Part shown: positions 1 through 6,126 of the stretch, piece after piece
How the letters are laid out: every line of letters begins with the position of its first letter
How positions within the stretch are numbered: the first letter of the stretch is position 1
DNA from: Bryobacteraceae bacterium
GTDB lineage: Bacteria; Acidobacteriota; Terriglobia; Bryobacterales; Bryobacteraceae
Assembly: GCA_029975915.1 (NCBI GenBank)
Contig: JARKOC010000127.1
Coordinates: forward strand, 1-7,594
DNA length: 7,594 nucleotides
Direction of reading: 5' to 3'
Position numbers and translations under genes: made by a program
Notes under the pieces: model-generated
Databases searched by the model: none
What the model was told of the DNA's origin: nothing
The model's input: only the letters and a program-made list of their open reading frames with translations

Positions 1-584
1 ATCAGTCGCAGCTCCGGGAAGGTGATGCCGTCCTTCAGGGCCAGGTCGGCCAGGAAGATGAACAGGGTCGGCAGGCTCATCATCACCGTGGGTTGGAATT
101 CGCGGCAGAAGCGCAGCACCGTCTCCACCGGGATGTTGGCGGAGATGGGGAGGTGCAGGGCGCCGATGCGCTTGATGATCTCGTGACCGCCCAGGAACGA
201 AGGCCAGAGACTTCCCGCCACCAGCAGGTTCGCCACCCGGTCGGAGGGGCCCACCCCGATCAGGCGCAGGGCCCTCGACTGTTCGTCGCAGAAGCGGTCC
301 CACTCGCCGTGGGTGAGCACCGTGTAGCGGGCCATGCCGGTGGTGCCGCCGGTGGACGTGACGATCATCCCTTCCGGCGGCTGGGTAAGCATCTCCCCGG
401 AGCGGGGCCAGGCGTTGTCGTACAGCTCCTGGCGGGTGAGGGGCGGCAGTGCCCTCCACGCTGACCAGTCCCGCGGTTCGGGGCATCCATCGTATTTCCG
501 GCCATAGAACGGCGCGGCCCGGGCCGTGCGCCACAGGGCACGGGCGTACTCAAGCCTGCGGTCATCATCCAGGCATTCGAACAT
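1..584 (-). CDS. PaaK-like adenylate-forming enzyme (phenylacetate-CoA ligase family), N-terminal 194 residues, truncated by window edge
   Basis: The open frame from ATG 584-582 runs without a stop to the left edge, giving 194 complete codons. Residues 76-83 read TSTGGTTG, the Ser/Thr/Gly-rich nucleotide-binding loop (A3 core motif) of adenylate-forming enzymes. The preceding PFYGRKY (25-31) and LPPLTRQEL (46-54) are typical of the N-terminal part of the PaaK/F390-synthetase group. By family knowledge it would activate a carboxylic acid with ATP as an acyl-adenylate and pass it to CoA or another thiol or amine in the cytoplasm; the substrate cannot be inferred. The start lies four bases after the stop of the preceding gene, and its ribosome binding site is encoded inside that gene's last codons, so the two are almost certainly co-transcribed and translationally coupled. 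The A5, A7, A8 and C-terminal lysine motifs lie outside the window, so catalytic completeness is untested. Family call is firm; exact reaction is open. Confidence 0.88.
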   Translation of the reverse strand, partial: MFECLDDDRRLEYARALWRTARAAPFYGRKYDGCPEPRDWSAWRALPPLTRQELYDNAWPRSGEMLTQPPEGMIVTSTGGTTGMARYTVLTHGEWDRFCDEQSRALRLIGVGPSDRVANLLVAGSLWPSFLGGHEIIKRIGALHLPISANIPVETVLRFCREFQPTVMMSLPTLFIFLADLALKDGITFPELRL

Positions 585-588
585 GGGG

Positions 589-1953
589 CTACTCCTCCTC
601 CAGAAGAAAGCGGTGCTTGACCGTGGGGTCAAGGGTTGCGATATCGCGGAGCTCTACCCGGATCAGCGGTTCGCCGGCCGCTCGGCAGAGGTTGTCGTAC
701 TTGGCGGTAAATTCCAGGCTGTTCTCCCGCAGGAATGACAGTAGGGCTCCGGTGTAGTCGTCCGCCGGCGGCAGGCCGTCGAGTCCGTGGGTGAAGACCG
801 TGAACAGGAAGCGGGTGGCACCGTCCCCTTCGGAACGGCGCACCTGGAATAACCCGGCGTACCGGTAATCTTCGGGAAGGGACAGCAGGAAGTCTCCGAT
901 GGCGGGGACTTTCAGGTTGGTGCCGTAGAACACCACGCTGTCGCTGACCCGGCCGTGGACGAACAGTATCCGCTCCGGGAGCTGTGCCGTCAACTCCCCG
1001 GGAACACCGACAACCGCAAGAGACGAGCGTTCCAGCAGGCCGCCGTGGTCCCGGGTGTTGTAGCGCACCAGCGGGATCATCTGGTCTTTGGTGGCGACGA
1101 TCTCCCCGTCGATGATTTCCAGGTGCGCCTTGGGCGTCGGCGCCAGGAGCATGGGTGTTTCCCGCGCGCCCAAGACCTGTTCCGAAAGTTCCGGCCTGCG
1201 ATAGAACCACTTGCGCAGGGCAACCGTGGATGCCGTCTCCACTCCCAGGTCCCCGGTGTCGGCGGAGCCGTAGCCGGTCCAGACGCAGAAGGGGGTTTCC
1301 GGGGGGTGGCCGAAGTCGCGGGCCACCCGTTCCCGGAACGCCTCGCTGAAGAATTCGCCCACCACGGGGAAGAAGACGCTGGCAGGCGGCAGGTCCGGGC
1401 TGGCGCGGCGCATCAGCGCGCCCGCCAGGTTGATGTTGGAGGGATTGGTGAGTACAAGGCACTGGTCGAAGCCGCGATGGAAGCGCTGGTGGATGGCAGC
1501 GGCCTCCCGCAGGTTGAGGCCGGGCGTGGCCACGGTCAGGGGGTAGCGGCCGGTTCCGGCCAGGGTGCGCAGTGCCGCGGCGATCTGCATGCCGCCGATC
1601 CAGGTGCCGAAGGCCAGGCACACCAGTGCCAGGGTGCGCCTGCGATCGATGGCGTAGTGTTCGGCAAGCATCCGGCCGATGGACGCCACATAGTCTCCTT
1701 CGTCCTCGGGCCTCTTCGGCCAGAACAGTGAACCGCTCCGGCTGAACCCGGAGGAAGCGCCGATGAGGTGGCAACCGTCGAGGGCGCCGCCGTGGCACAG
1801 GTCCTCCACCGGGAAGGCCAGCAGGTAGCTCTCCTTGTCCATGATCGGCACGCTCTCCCAGTCCGGCACGGCGGAGAAGCCGGCATCCGCCAGAAAGCGG
1901 CGGTAGGCTGGCGCGGAATCGAACACGGAGCGGGCAAACGACGCGGGATCCAT
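589..1953 (-). CDS. Diverged PaaK/LuxE-like adenylate-forming enzyme
   Basis: This 454-residue protein shows the core motifs of the ANL/PaaK superfamily in degenerate form and in the right order. ASSGFSRSG (66-74) matches the nucleotide loop. GYGSAD (227-232) stands for the YGxTE motif, with Asp in place of Glu. YNTRD (298-302) matches the YxTGD motif with Arg for Gly. HGRVSD (333-338), followed by GTNLKV, is the hinge motif that precedes the mobile C-terminal domain. K446 in TVKHRF near the C-terminus is a candidate catalytic lysine. The length is normal for the family. It probably forms an acyl-adenylate and transfers the acyl group to a thiol or amine; LuxE-type acyl-protein synthetase or F390-synthetase-like activity are alternatives. 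ATG 1953 follows a near-ideal AAGGAGG. It sits between an exporter gene upstream and a second adenylating enzyme downstream, and its sequence differs so much from that neighbour that a recent duplication is unlikely. Substrate unknown. Confidence 0.85.
   Translation of the reverse strand: MDPASFARSVFDSAPAYRRFLADAGFSAVPDWESVPIMDKESYLLAFPVEDLCHGGALDGCHLIGASSGFSRSGSLFWPKRPEDEGDYVASIGRMLAEHYAIDRRRTLALVCLAFGTWIGGMQIAAALRTLAGTGRYPLTVATPGLNLREAAAIHQRFHRGFDQCLVLTNPSNINLAGALMRRASPDLPPASVFFPVVGEFFSEAFRERVARDFGHPPETPFCVWTGYGSADTGDLGVETASTVALRKWFYRRPELSEQVLGARETPMLLAPTPKAHLEIIDGEIVATKDQMIPLVRYNTRDHGGLLERSSLAVVGVPGELTAQLPERILFVHGRVSDSVVFYGTNLKVPAIGDFLLSLPEDYRYAGLFQVRRSEGDGATRFLFTVFTHGLDGLPPADDYTGALLSFLRENSLEFTAKYDNLCRAAGEPLIRVELRDIATLDPTVKHRFLLEEE
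593..602 (-). promoter_or_regulatory. Ribosome binding site encoded inside the preceding gene
   Basis: On the minus strand GGAGGAGGAG lies 8 bases before ATG 584. These bases also encode the terminal Glu-Glu-Glu of the preceding enzyme. This fixes the start of the truncated gene and implies coupled translation of the two adenylating enzymes. Confidence 0.75.
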
Positions 1954-1958
1954 TCAAA

Positions 1959-1965
1959 CCTCCTT
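1959..1965 (-). promoter_or_regulatory. Strong Shine-Dalgarno for the first adenylating enzyme
   Basis: AAGGAGG on the minus strand, five bases before ATG 1953, lies in a locally AT-rich stretch. It decides the start codon. Its AAGGAG core is complementary to CTCCTT in the loop of the hairpin just upstream (2029-2024). Confidence 0.85.
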
Positions 1966-2001
1966 AAAGGACTTGGAGCAAACAAATTGAGAAATGAAAT
2001 C

Positions 2002-2042
2002 GGCAGGCCATCCGGAGTGAACGAAGGAGTACTCCGCCTGCC
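2002..2042 (-). promoter_or_regulatory. Intergenic hairpin between the MFS gene and the first adenylating-enzyme gene
   Basis: GGCAGG (2002-2007) pairs with CCTGCC (2037-2042), and CGGAGT (2013-2018) pairs with ACTCCG (2031-2036). This leaves a five-base bulge on one side and a 12-base loop. The loop includes part of a perfect GGAGTACTCC palindrome (2026-2035), which offers an alternative fold. On the transcribed minus strand the stem is followed by GATTTCATTTCTCAATTTG, which is T-rich but lacks an unbroken U run. It could be an attenuator, an mRNA stabiliser or a translational control element. The structure is seen directly; the function is inferred. Confidence 0.55.
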
Positions 2043-2052
2043 TGATCCGAGG

Positions 2053-3246
2053 CTAGCCCAGCTCTCTCAACTCCTTAAGGGTCGCGATACGCAGCGTCAC
2101 CAGCAGGATCACCGTGCCGCTCGCCAGCAGCGCGCCGGACGGTTTCAGAATATCGGTGACGAGGCCCATCACGCCGTAGGCCACCGGCTGCAGCGACAGG
2201 GCCAGGGCGGTGACCAGTGCCATGATCTTGCCGCGGGTTGCGTCGTCCAGCAGTTTCTGGAACAGGGTGATGAGCGTGATATTCACGATGCTCAGCCCGA
2301 TGCCGACCGCGGCAAGGCCCAGCCCGGCCGCGGACAGCCAGGGACTGAGGGCGATAACCGGGAATGCGAGTCCTATCAACGCAAAACCGGCTAGGGCCGC
2401 GCTTCGCTCCCGCCGACCGTGACCGATGGAAAGGAGCAGCGATCCCGCGAAGAGACCGCCGCCGAAGCAGCTCATGAGGATGCCCAGCCCGGCCGCGCCG
2501 GATCGGAAGACGCTCTCGGCAAGCACCGGCGTCACCACAGGTATGGCGGCGAAGAAGAAGTTGATGACCACCACCGGACCCAGGAGGGCTCCGATGAGCG
2601 GAGCGGAGCGCAGGGCGTCCCGGCCGGCGCGCAGATCGTCCAGGAAACCGGTTGTGCCGGCCCTCCCCGTTGCAGGTTCGCGCACCAGGGCGATGAAAAG
2701 GGCCGAGCCGAGAAAGGAGACGGCGTTGATGGCGAAGGCAAGCGGCACGCCGATGAGGGCGATGAGGGCGCTGCCGAACAGCGGACCGGCCACCGCGCTC
2801 ATGCCCGCCACCAGCTGACTGGCCGCATTGGCCCGGGTCAGGTCCTCCCGCGCCACCAGGCCGGGTATCATGGCCAGGGCCGCGGGATTGAAGAAGGCCG
2901 ACGCCAGGGCAACGGCCACGGTCGCGGCGATCAGGCCCGGATATCCCAGGGCGCCTCGTGCGGACTGCCAGGCCAGCCAGCCGACAACGAGGAAACGCGC
3001 CAGGTCGGCGCCAATCATGATGCGTCGCCGGCTGAAGCGGTCGCACAGAACCCCGGCCAGGGGAGAGATCAGAATGCCCGGCAGCGAGGTTGCAACCAGT
3101 ATCATGCCCACGGCAAGCGCCGATTCCGACCAGTGGTAGACCAGCCAGATGAGCGCCAGGGAGTGCACCCGGTCCCCCACCTGGGAGACCGCCTGGGAGA
3201 GCCAGAAACGGAAGAAGTCGGGGCAGGCGCGGAAGAGCGGCACCAT
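2053..3246 (-). CDS. MFS efflux transporter (EntS/MFS_3-type, DHA3-like)
   Basis: This 397-residue, very hydrophobic inner-membrane protein has about twelve predicted helices in two halves. The central hydrophilic loop falls near residues 188-215. GVLCDRFSRRR (65-75) is the MFS motif A between helices 2 and 3. LTRANAASQ (136-144), followed by GMSAVAGPLFG (148-158), is characteristic of the MFS_3 group that includes enterobactin and macrolide exporters. By family it would be a proton-driven exporter of a small organic molecule. Its ATG shares one base with the stop of the preceding fusion gene (TAATG), and no strong ribosome binding site is visible, so it is probably translated by coupling. 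Lying between an acyltransferase-like gene and two acid-activating enzymes, it is a good candidate to export their product or protect the cell from it. Substrate is unknown; import or simple drug efflux cannot be excluded. Confidence 0.93.
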   Translation of the reverse strand: MVPLFRACPDFFRFWLSQAVSQVGDRVHSLALIWLVYHWSESALAVGMILVATSLPGILISPLAGVLCDRFSRRRIMIGADLARFLVVGWLAWQSARGALGYPGLIAATVAVALASAFFNPAALAMIPGLVAREDLTRANAASQLVAGMSAVAGPLFGSALIALIGVPLAFAINAVSFLGSALFIALVREPATGRAGTTGFLDDLRAGRDALRSAPLIGALLGPVVVINFFFAAIPVVTPVLAESVFRSGAAGLGILMSCFGGGLFAGSLLLSIGHGRRERSAALAGFALIGLAFPVIALSPWLSAAGLGLAAVGIGLSIVNITLITLFQKLLDDATRGKIMALVTALALSLQPVAYGVMGLVTDILKPSGALLASGTVILLVTLRIATLKELRELG

Positions 3247-4751
3247 TACCGTTCAACCCTCAACCGGTCCGCTTCCACGTAGGACGCGAGCCGCACGGCA
3301 AAGGGACTCTCAACGACCAGCCGGCTGAAATCCAGGGCCGTATCCACGTACTGCATGCGCAGCACATCCTCTCCTTCGTCGAAACAGGGGGCCAGGCCGC
3401 CGTAGAAAAACCCGAGGCGTTCGGCGGCATCGCAGGCTTCCGCGCTTCCCGGACGTGTCAGGCGCACCGTCAGGTAGAGCACCCGCGCCCCGGCCTGCCG
3501 GCAGAGGTCGTTGCGCGCGGAGCGGAGGACCGGCGAGATGTCGGCGCCCACCGTCTCGATACGGATCATCCCCAGGTCCAGGGAAGACAGGTAGCGGGCG
3601 CTGACCCGGCTTTCCCCCGTCACGGGCGGGCTTTCCTCGGCCCTTACCGGGATGCCGCATTCATGGTAGGTATCCAGCAGCATTGACCGATGCCGGGGCG
3701 GCGGAAAGATCCTGCGCGGTTCGGGCGTATCCAGCGGCTTGAAATAGAGGAGGCAGCTTTCCCGCTGTCCGGAGCGGTCCCGCGCCATGGCCCGGAAGCG
3801 CAGGTTGTCGGCCAGGAAGGCAAGGGACAGCGCGCAGCACCGGCTCCCGAATTTTTCGTTCACCCGCTGGCTGGCGGCGTGACTGGTAACCGGCTGGCCG
3901 AACAGTCCGCGCAGGCCCATCGCCCGCGCCTCACTTTCCAGGTATTCCCGCATCCGCTCCATGAGCCCCCGGCCGCGGTGGGCCGGGTCGACCACCGCCA
4001 TGCCGGTCTCCGCCACCGTGCAGCGCCCGGCAGCCACCTGCCCGAGCCCTCCCAGCTCCAGGGCGTAATGTCCGACGATCTCGTTCTCAACGGTGGTCGC
4101 CACCACCGAGACCAGACGCCCGGCATGGTTCAGATCCCGCAGCCGGTCCGGGCAATAGATGTCATCGCTGGGATGGGTATAGCCGTATGCGTGGTAGATG
4201 ACGCGGGCAACCTGGAACCAGTCCGTTTGCCGGCCTGCGCGGCGTACCAGGTATTCCTGTTCCTGCGCGCGGGGGATGTCCCGTCCGCTCGCCTCCGGGG
4301 TTGCCCGTGCCGCCTGGATCACCCCGGTGGGGCGGGAACGGAGGAAGGTCAGACGCAAACGGTTTCCCTCCCGGCCCAGGGATTCCCACAGGGCCTCATC
4401 GGCCGCTGCGCGGATCAGCATCCGTCCCAACCCGCCCAGTTCGATATCGTCCAGTCTTTCCGCATCCAGCCGCGGTACCGCATCCTCGTCCGGCGCGGGA
4501 AGCATCTCCCGATCGCTGAAGGTCAGTGTCAGGCCCTGCGGGGTCGCTTCGCCTCCGATGATCACCGGTTCCTCCGAATCGGGAGCGGCCCGGTTGACGA
4601 TCGATACGAACGACTCCTCCCATGCCAATAGAATGGCGCTGATGCGCGTATCATCGAAACCCGCGAGAAGAGCCATTTCACGGGCAAAACCCTGGCCGAG
4701 CGGCAGGGCCTCGATGCGGGCCGGGAGGGTAAGCGTGCTGTTCAGGTTCAT
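3246..4751 (-). CDS. RsbW-like ATPase domain fused to GNAT acetyltransferase domains
   Basis: From ATG 4751 the protein has 501 residues. Residues 1-140 resemble HATPase_c_2 (RsbW/SpoIIAB-type anti-sigma kinases): WEESFVSIVN (44-53) sits at the N-box, SDRE (79-82) at the G1 box, and ELGGLGRMLIRAAADE (104-119) at the G2/GxGL region. The Mg-binding Asn of the N-box appears replaced by Ser50 and the G1 glycine is missing, so kinase activity is doubtful. Residues 165-340 form a GNAT domain: GMAVVDPAHRGRGL (250-263) is the acetyl-CoA pyrophosphate loop and SQRVNEKFG (294-302) the later helix. Residues 385-475 contain AERLGFFYGGL (443-453), like the end of a second, degenerate GNAT domain. No signal peptide or membrane segment is seen. 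GTG 4808 is an alternative start and even has better ribosome-site spacing, but it would add 19 polar residues unlike the domain. It heads the exporter/adenylase gene run and may transfer an acyl group or sense a partner protein. Function is not established. Confidence 0.85.
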   Translation of the reverse strand: MNLNSTLTLPARIEALPLGQGFAREMALLAGFDDTRISAILLAWEESFVSIVNRAAPDSEEPVIIGGEATPQGLTLTFSDREMLPAPDEDAVPRLDAERLDDIELGGLGRMLIRAAADEALWESLGREGNRLRLTFLRSRPTGVIQAARATPEASGRDIPRAQEQEYLVRRAGRQTDWFQVARVIYHAYGYTHPSDDIYCPDRLRDLNHAGRLVSVVATTVENEIVGHYALELGGLGQVAAGRCTVAETGMAVVDPAHRGRGLMERMREYLESEARAMGLRGLFGQPVTSHAASQRVNEKFGSRCCALSLAFLADNLRFRAMARDRSGQRESCLLYFKPLDTPEPRRIFPPPRHRSMLLDTYHECGIPVRAEESPPVTGESRVSARYLSSLDLGMIRIETVGADISPVLRSARNDLCRQAGARVLYLTVRLTRPGSAEACDAAERLGFFYGGLAPCFDEGEDVLRMQYVDTALDFSRLVVESPFAVRLASYVEADRLRVER

Positions 4752-4760
4752 GGAAAATAC

Positions 4761-4836
4761 GTTCCTTTTCTTGCCGTTCCGGCATGTCCCGTCCCGCGTG
4801 CCGCGCACGGACAGGTTCCTTTTCGGCTGCCGTTCC
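4761..4836 (-). repeat. Imperfect direct repeat in the leader of the fusion gene
   Basis: On the minus strand two copies read GGAACGGCA...GAAAAGGAAC, at 4836-4815 (22 bases) and 4780-4761 (20 bases), with start points 56 bases apart. Each carries an AAGGA that could serve as ribosome binding site: the first for GTG 4808 (8-base spacing), the second for ATG 4751 (11-base spacing). A short stem, CGTGC-CGC-GCACG (4797-4809), covers the GTG, which mildly favours the ATG. This may be a duplicated leader or a two-site regulator target. Confidence 0.55.
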
Positions 4837-4855
4837 CTTATTCTTTACTCCTTTT

Positions 4856-5488
4856 TCAGCCTCTCCTCACGTGAGGATTGGAGAGCCTTTCCCGGCCGAT
4901 GGTGGATGAGGGGCCGTGGCCCGGATAGACACGGGTCTCTTCGGGGAGGGAGAAAAGCCGCTCCCGGATCGAGCGCTGGAGCGCCTCGGGCGACCCGCCG
5001 GGGAGATCGATCCTGCCGATGGCGCCGTTGAACAGCGTGTCGCCGGTCAAGAGGACTCCCTCGCTCGGGCAGTACAGGCAGCATCCGCCGGGTGAATGCC
5101 CCGGTGTATGAATGACTTCCAGGCGATACTCTCCGAACGGGATGGTCATGCCGTGCGACAGGAACCGGTCCGGCTCCGGAGAGTTTTCGGTTCCGCCGCC
5201 GAATTCCCTGCCAATCTCGGCTGCCAGGGGAAGGAAGAAGGTGTCGTTTTCATGGATGAGAAATTCGGCCTCGACAGCTTCCAGCAGGGCGCGGTTCCCC
5301 CCGACATGATCGAAATGGCCGTGGGTGTTCAGGAGGTACTTCACGGATAGACATGAAGCGGATATTCGTTCGAGTATCCTGTCCACGCTCCCTCCTGCGT
5401 CGATCACCACTCCCTCCCGTGTCTTTTCGCAACCGATGATGTAGCAGTTCGCCTGCAGTGGCCCTACCTGCACCGATTCAAAAATCAT
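4856..5488 (-). CDS. Metallo-beta-lactamase-fold hydrolase, glyoxalase-II-like
   Basis: This 210-residue cytoplasmic protein carries the complete set of binuclear metal ligands. THGHFDH (55-61) gives H56, H58, D60 and H61; H131 lies in TPGHSPGG, D150 in TGDTLF and H191 in YPGHGP. The N-terminal VGPLQANCYIIG is typical of the short glyoxalase-II-like branch (YcbL-type), which lacks the C-terminal helical domain of full GloB. By family it hydrolyses a thioester or a related ester; hydroxyacylglutathione or another low-molecular-weight thiol ester is plausible but unproven. ATG 5488 is chosen because GGGAGA lies 7 bases upstream and family similarity begins at once (MIFESVQVGP). An in-frame GTG at 5518 would add ten unrelated residues. 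The gene is upstream of, and co-directional with, the fusion-exporter-adenylase run, about 100 bases away. Read-through is possible, so a thioesterase role for that pathway is a guess worth keeping; it may equally be an independent housekeeping gene. Confidence 0.94.
   Translation of the reverse strand: MIFESVQVGPLQANCYIIGCEKTREGVVIDAGGSVDRILERISASCLSVKYLLNTHGHFDHVGGNRALLEAVEAEFLIHENDTFFLPLAAEIGREFGGGTENSPEPDRFLSHGMTIPFGEYRLEVIHTPGHSPGGCCLYCPSEGVLLTGDTLFNGAIGRIDLPGGSPEALQRSIRERLFSLPEETRVYPGHGPSSTIGRERLSNPHVRRG
4865..4876. repeat. Perfect 12-bp palindrome at the 3' end of the hydrolase gene
   Basis: CCTCACGTGAGG is its own reverse complement. It is flanked by CTCTCC (4861-4866) and GGAGAG (4880-4885), which can form an alternative outer stem. 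It lies in the last codons of the hydrolase gene, about 115 bases upstream of the fusion gene start. It could be an operator or an RNA hairpin. It has no following T run, so it is not a typical terminator. Confidence 0.4.
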
Positions 5489-5566
5489 GTTATGTTCTCC
5501 CGCTTTCCTGGCTGACACTTTCCCACGCGCGGGTGTCCGCCTCTTCTCTCTTCGCGAGGTAAAAGT

Positions 5567-5595
5567 ACAATACCGGTTATCCGCGGGCCGCGCAA
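5567..5595 (-). promoter_or_regulatory. Candidate sigma70-type promoter for the metallo-hydrolase
   Basis: On the minus strand TTGCGC (5595-5590) and TATTGT (5572-5567) are separated by exactly 17 bases. The -35 matches only the TTG core well and the -10 matches TATAAT at four of six positions. This would give a 5' leader of roughly 70 bases before ATG 5488. Prediction only. Confidence 0.4.
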
Positions 5596-5662
5596 GATCG
5601 TTGAAGACCGGGGAAGAGTTTCCATTGCAGCGGGAATGCAGCCCGAGAAAAGGAAAACGCGC

Positions 5663-5690
5663 TTGACGGCCATCCGTTTTTGAATAAAGT
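5663..5690 (+). promoter_or_regulatory. Candidate sigma70-type promoter for the cupin gene
   Basis: TTGACG (5663-5668, five of six to consensus) and TAAAGT (5685-5690, four of six) are spaced by 16 bases. The transcript would start near 5697, about 55 bases before ATG 5752. This is the best promoter-like match in the window, but it is a prediction only. Confidence 0.5.
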
Positions 5691-5739
5691 GTAACGAAAG
5701 GTTTGGAATGGTTTGTGCGACTTCACGCCGCCGGTCTCC

Positions 5740-5745
5740 AGGAGG
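5740..5745 (+). promoter_or_regulatory. Ribosome binding site for the cupin gene
   Basis: AGGAGG lies six bases before ATG 5752. It selects this start over the in-frame ATG at 5713, which would add 13 residues and would place this strong site inside the coding region. Confidence 0.8.
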
Positions 5746-5751
5746 AACCCC

Positions 5752-6117
5752 ATGATTCGACACGTCAGCACTCCGTCACTCGTCGAGGCGCAGGGAAACA
5801 AGCCGAAGATCATCGAAGAATTCATCGGGCGCGTCAATACGGACACGCACCAGGTAAGCATTGCCCGCATGACGAGCCCTCCCGGCTGGGTCGAGCCGGG
5901 ACAGGCGCCTGAATTCGATGAATACACCGTGGTGCTCAGGGGAATGCTTCGGGTTGCCACCAGGGCGGAATGTATCGATGTGAAAGCGGGCGAGTCGATT
6001 TTTGTGGAAAAAGGGGAGTGGGTTCGCTACAGTACACCCGCGGAGGAAGGCGCCGAGTACATAGCCGTGTGTCTGCCCGCCTTCTCTCCGAAGCTGGTTC
6101 ACCGGGATGAAAAATAA
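5752..6117 (+). CDS. Small cupin-domain protein with non-canonical metal site
   Basis: This 121-residue single-domain cupin is a typical length for stand-alone cupins. Cupin motif 1 is recognisable from DEYTVVLRG (56-64), which keeps the E-x6-G spacing, followed by a short strand. The two histidines expected just before that Glu are absent; the stretch reads EPGQAPEFDE (48-57). In motif 2 (about 80-96, AGESIFVEKGEWVRYSTP) the usual Pro and His are replaced, with Glu/Lys and Arg at about those positions. A three-His/Glu metal centre is therefore unlikely in its normal form. The protein may bind a ligand without metal, or use acidic residues. No signal peptide is present, so it should be cytoplasmic. 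It is the first gene of the rightward block with its own probable promoter, followed 62 bases later by the nuclease-like gene. The fold call is good; no function can be assigned. Confidence 0.85.
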   Translation: MIRHVSTPSLVEAQGNKPKIIEEFIGRVNTDTHQVSIARMTSPPGWVEPGQAPEFDEYTVVLRGMLRVATRAECIDVKAGESIFVEKGEWVRYSTPAEEGAEYIAVCLPAFSPKLVHRDEK

Positions 6118-6126
6118 CAGCCGCTT

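Larger units (their letters stand above)
5489..5751. other. Divergent intergenic region with no gene
   Basis: These 263 bases separate the two divergent gene blocks. Neither strand has a convincing reading frame: the short frames here lack ribosome sites and family features. The region holds candidate promoters for both directions and the ribosome sites of both flanking genes. I see no tRNA, riboswitch or repeat. Confidence 0.75.

Noticed and set aside
955..1731. Plus-strand reading frame of 258 codons opposite the adenylating enzyme
   Set aside because: It is an antisense shadow of a well-supported gene, with no recognisable domain and no good ribosome site.
629..1957. Long minus-strand reading frame overlapping the first adenylating enzyme
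   Set aside because: Its translation is rich in Arg, Pro and Gly with no family motif. It is a GC-driven shadow of the gene at 589-1953, which carries ordered motifs and the strong ribosome site.
2075..3256. Minus-strand reading frame overlapping the MFS gene
   Set aside because: It has low-complexity Arg/Gly/Pro composition and no membrane segments, whereas the overlapping frame encodes a clear 12-helix transporter.
2419..3282. Plus-strand reading frame of 287 codons opposite the MFS gene
   Set aside because: Its hydrophilic, biased composition is the mirror of a hydrophobic membrane protein gene; no family resemblance.
3690..4631. Plus-strand reading frame of 313 codons opposite the fusion gene
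   Set aside because: It is antisense to a gene with recognisable ATPase-like and GNAT segments; its own sequence shows no domain.
4856..5518. Start of the metallo-hydrolase at GTG 5518
   Set aside because: The ten extra residues do not resemble the family, and GGGAGA is well placed for ATG 5488.
5485..5960. Minus-strand reading frames across the divergent intergenic region
   Set aside because: They overlap the cupin gene antisense or lie in the promoter region, without ribosome sites or domain features. I treat the region as regulatory.
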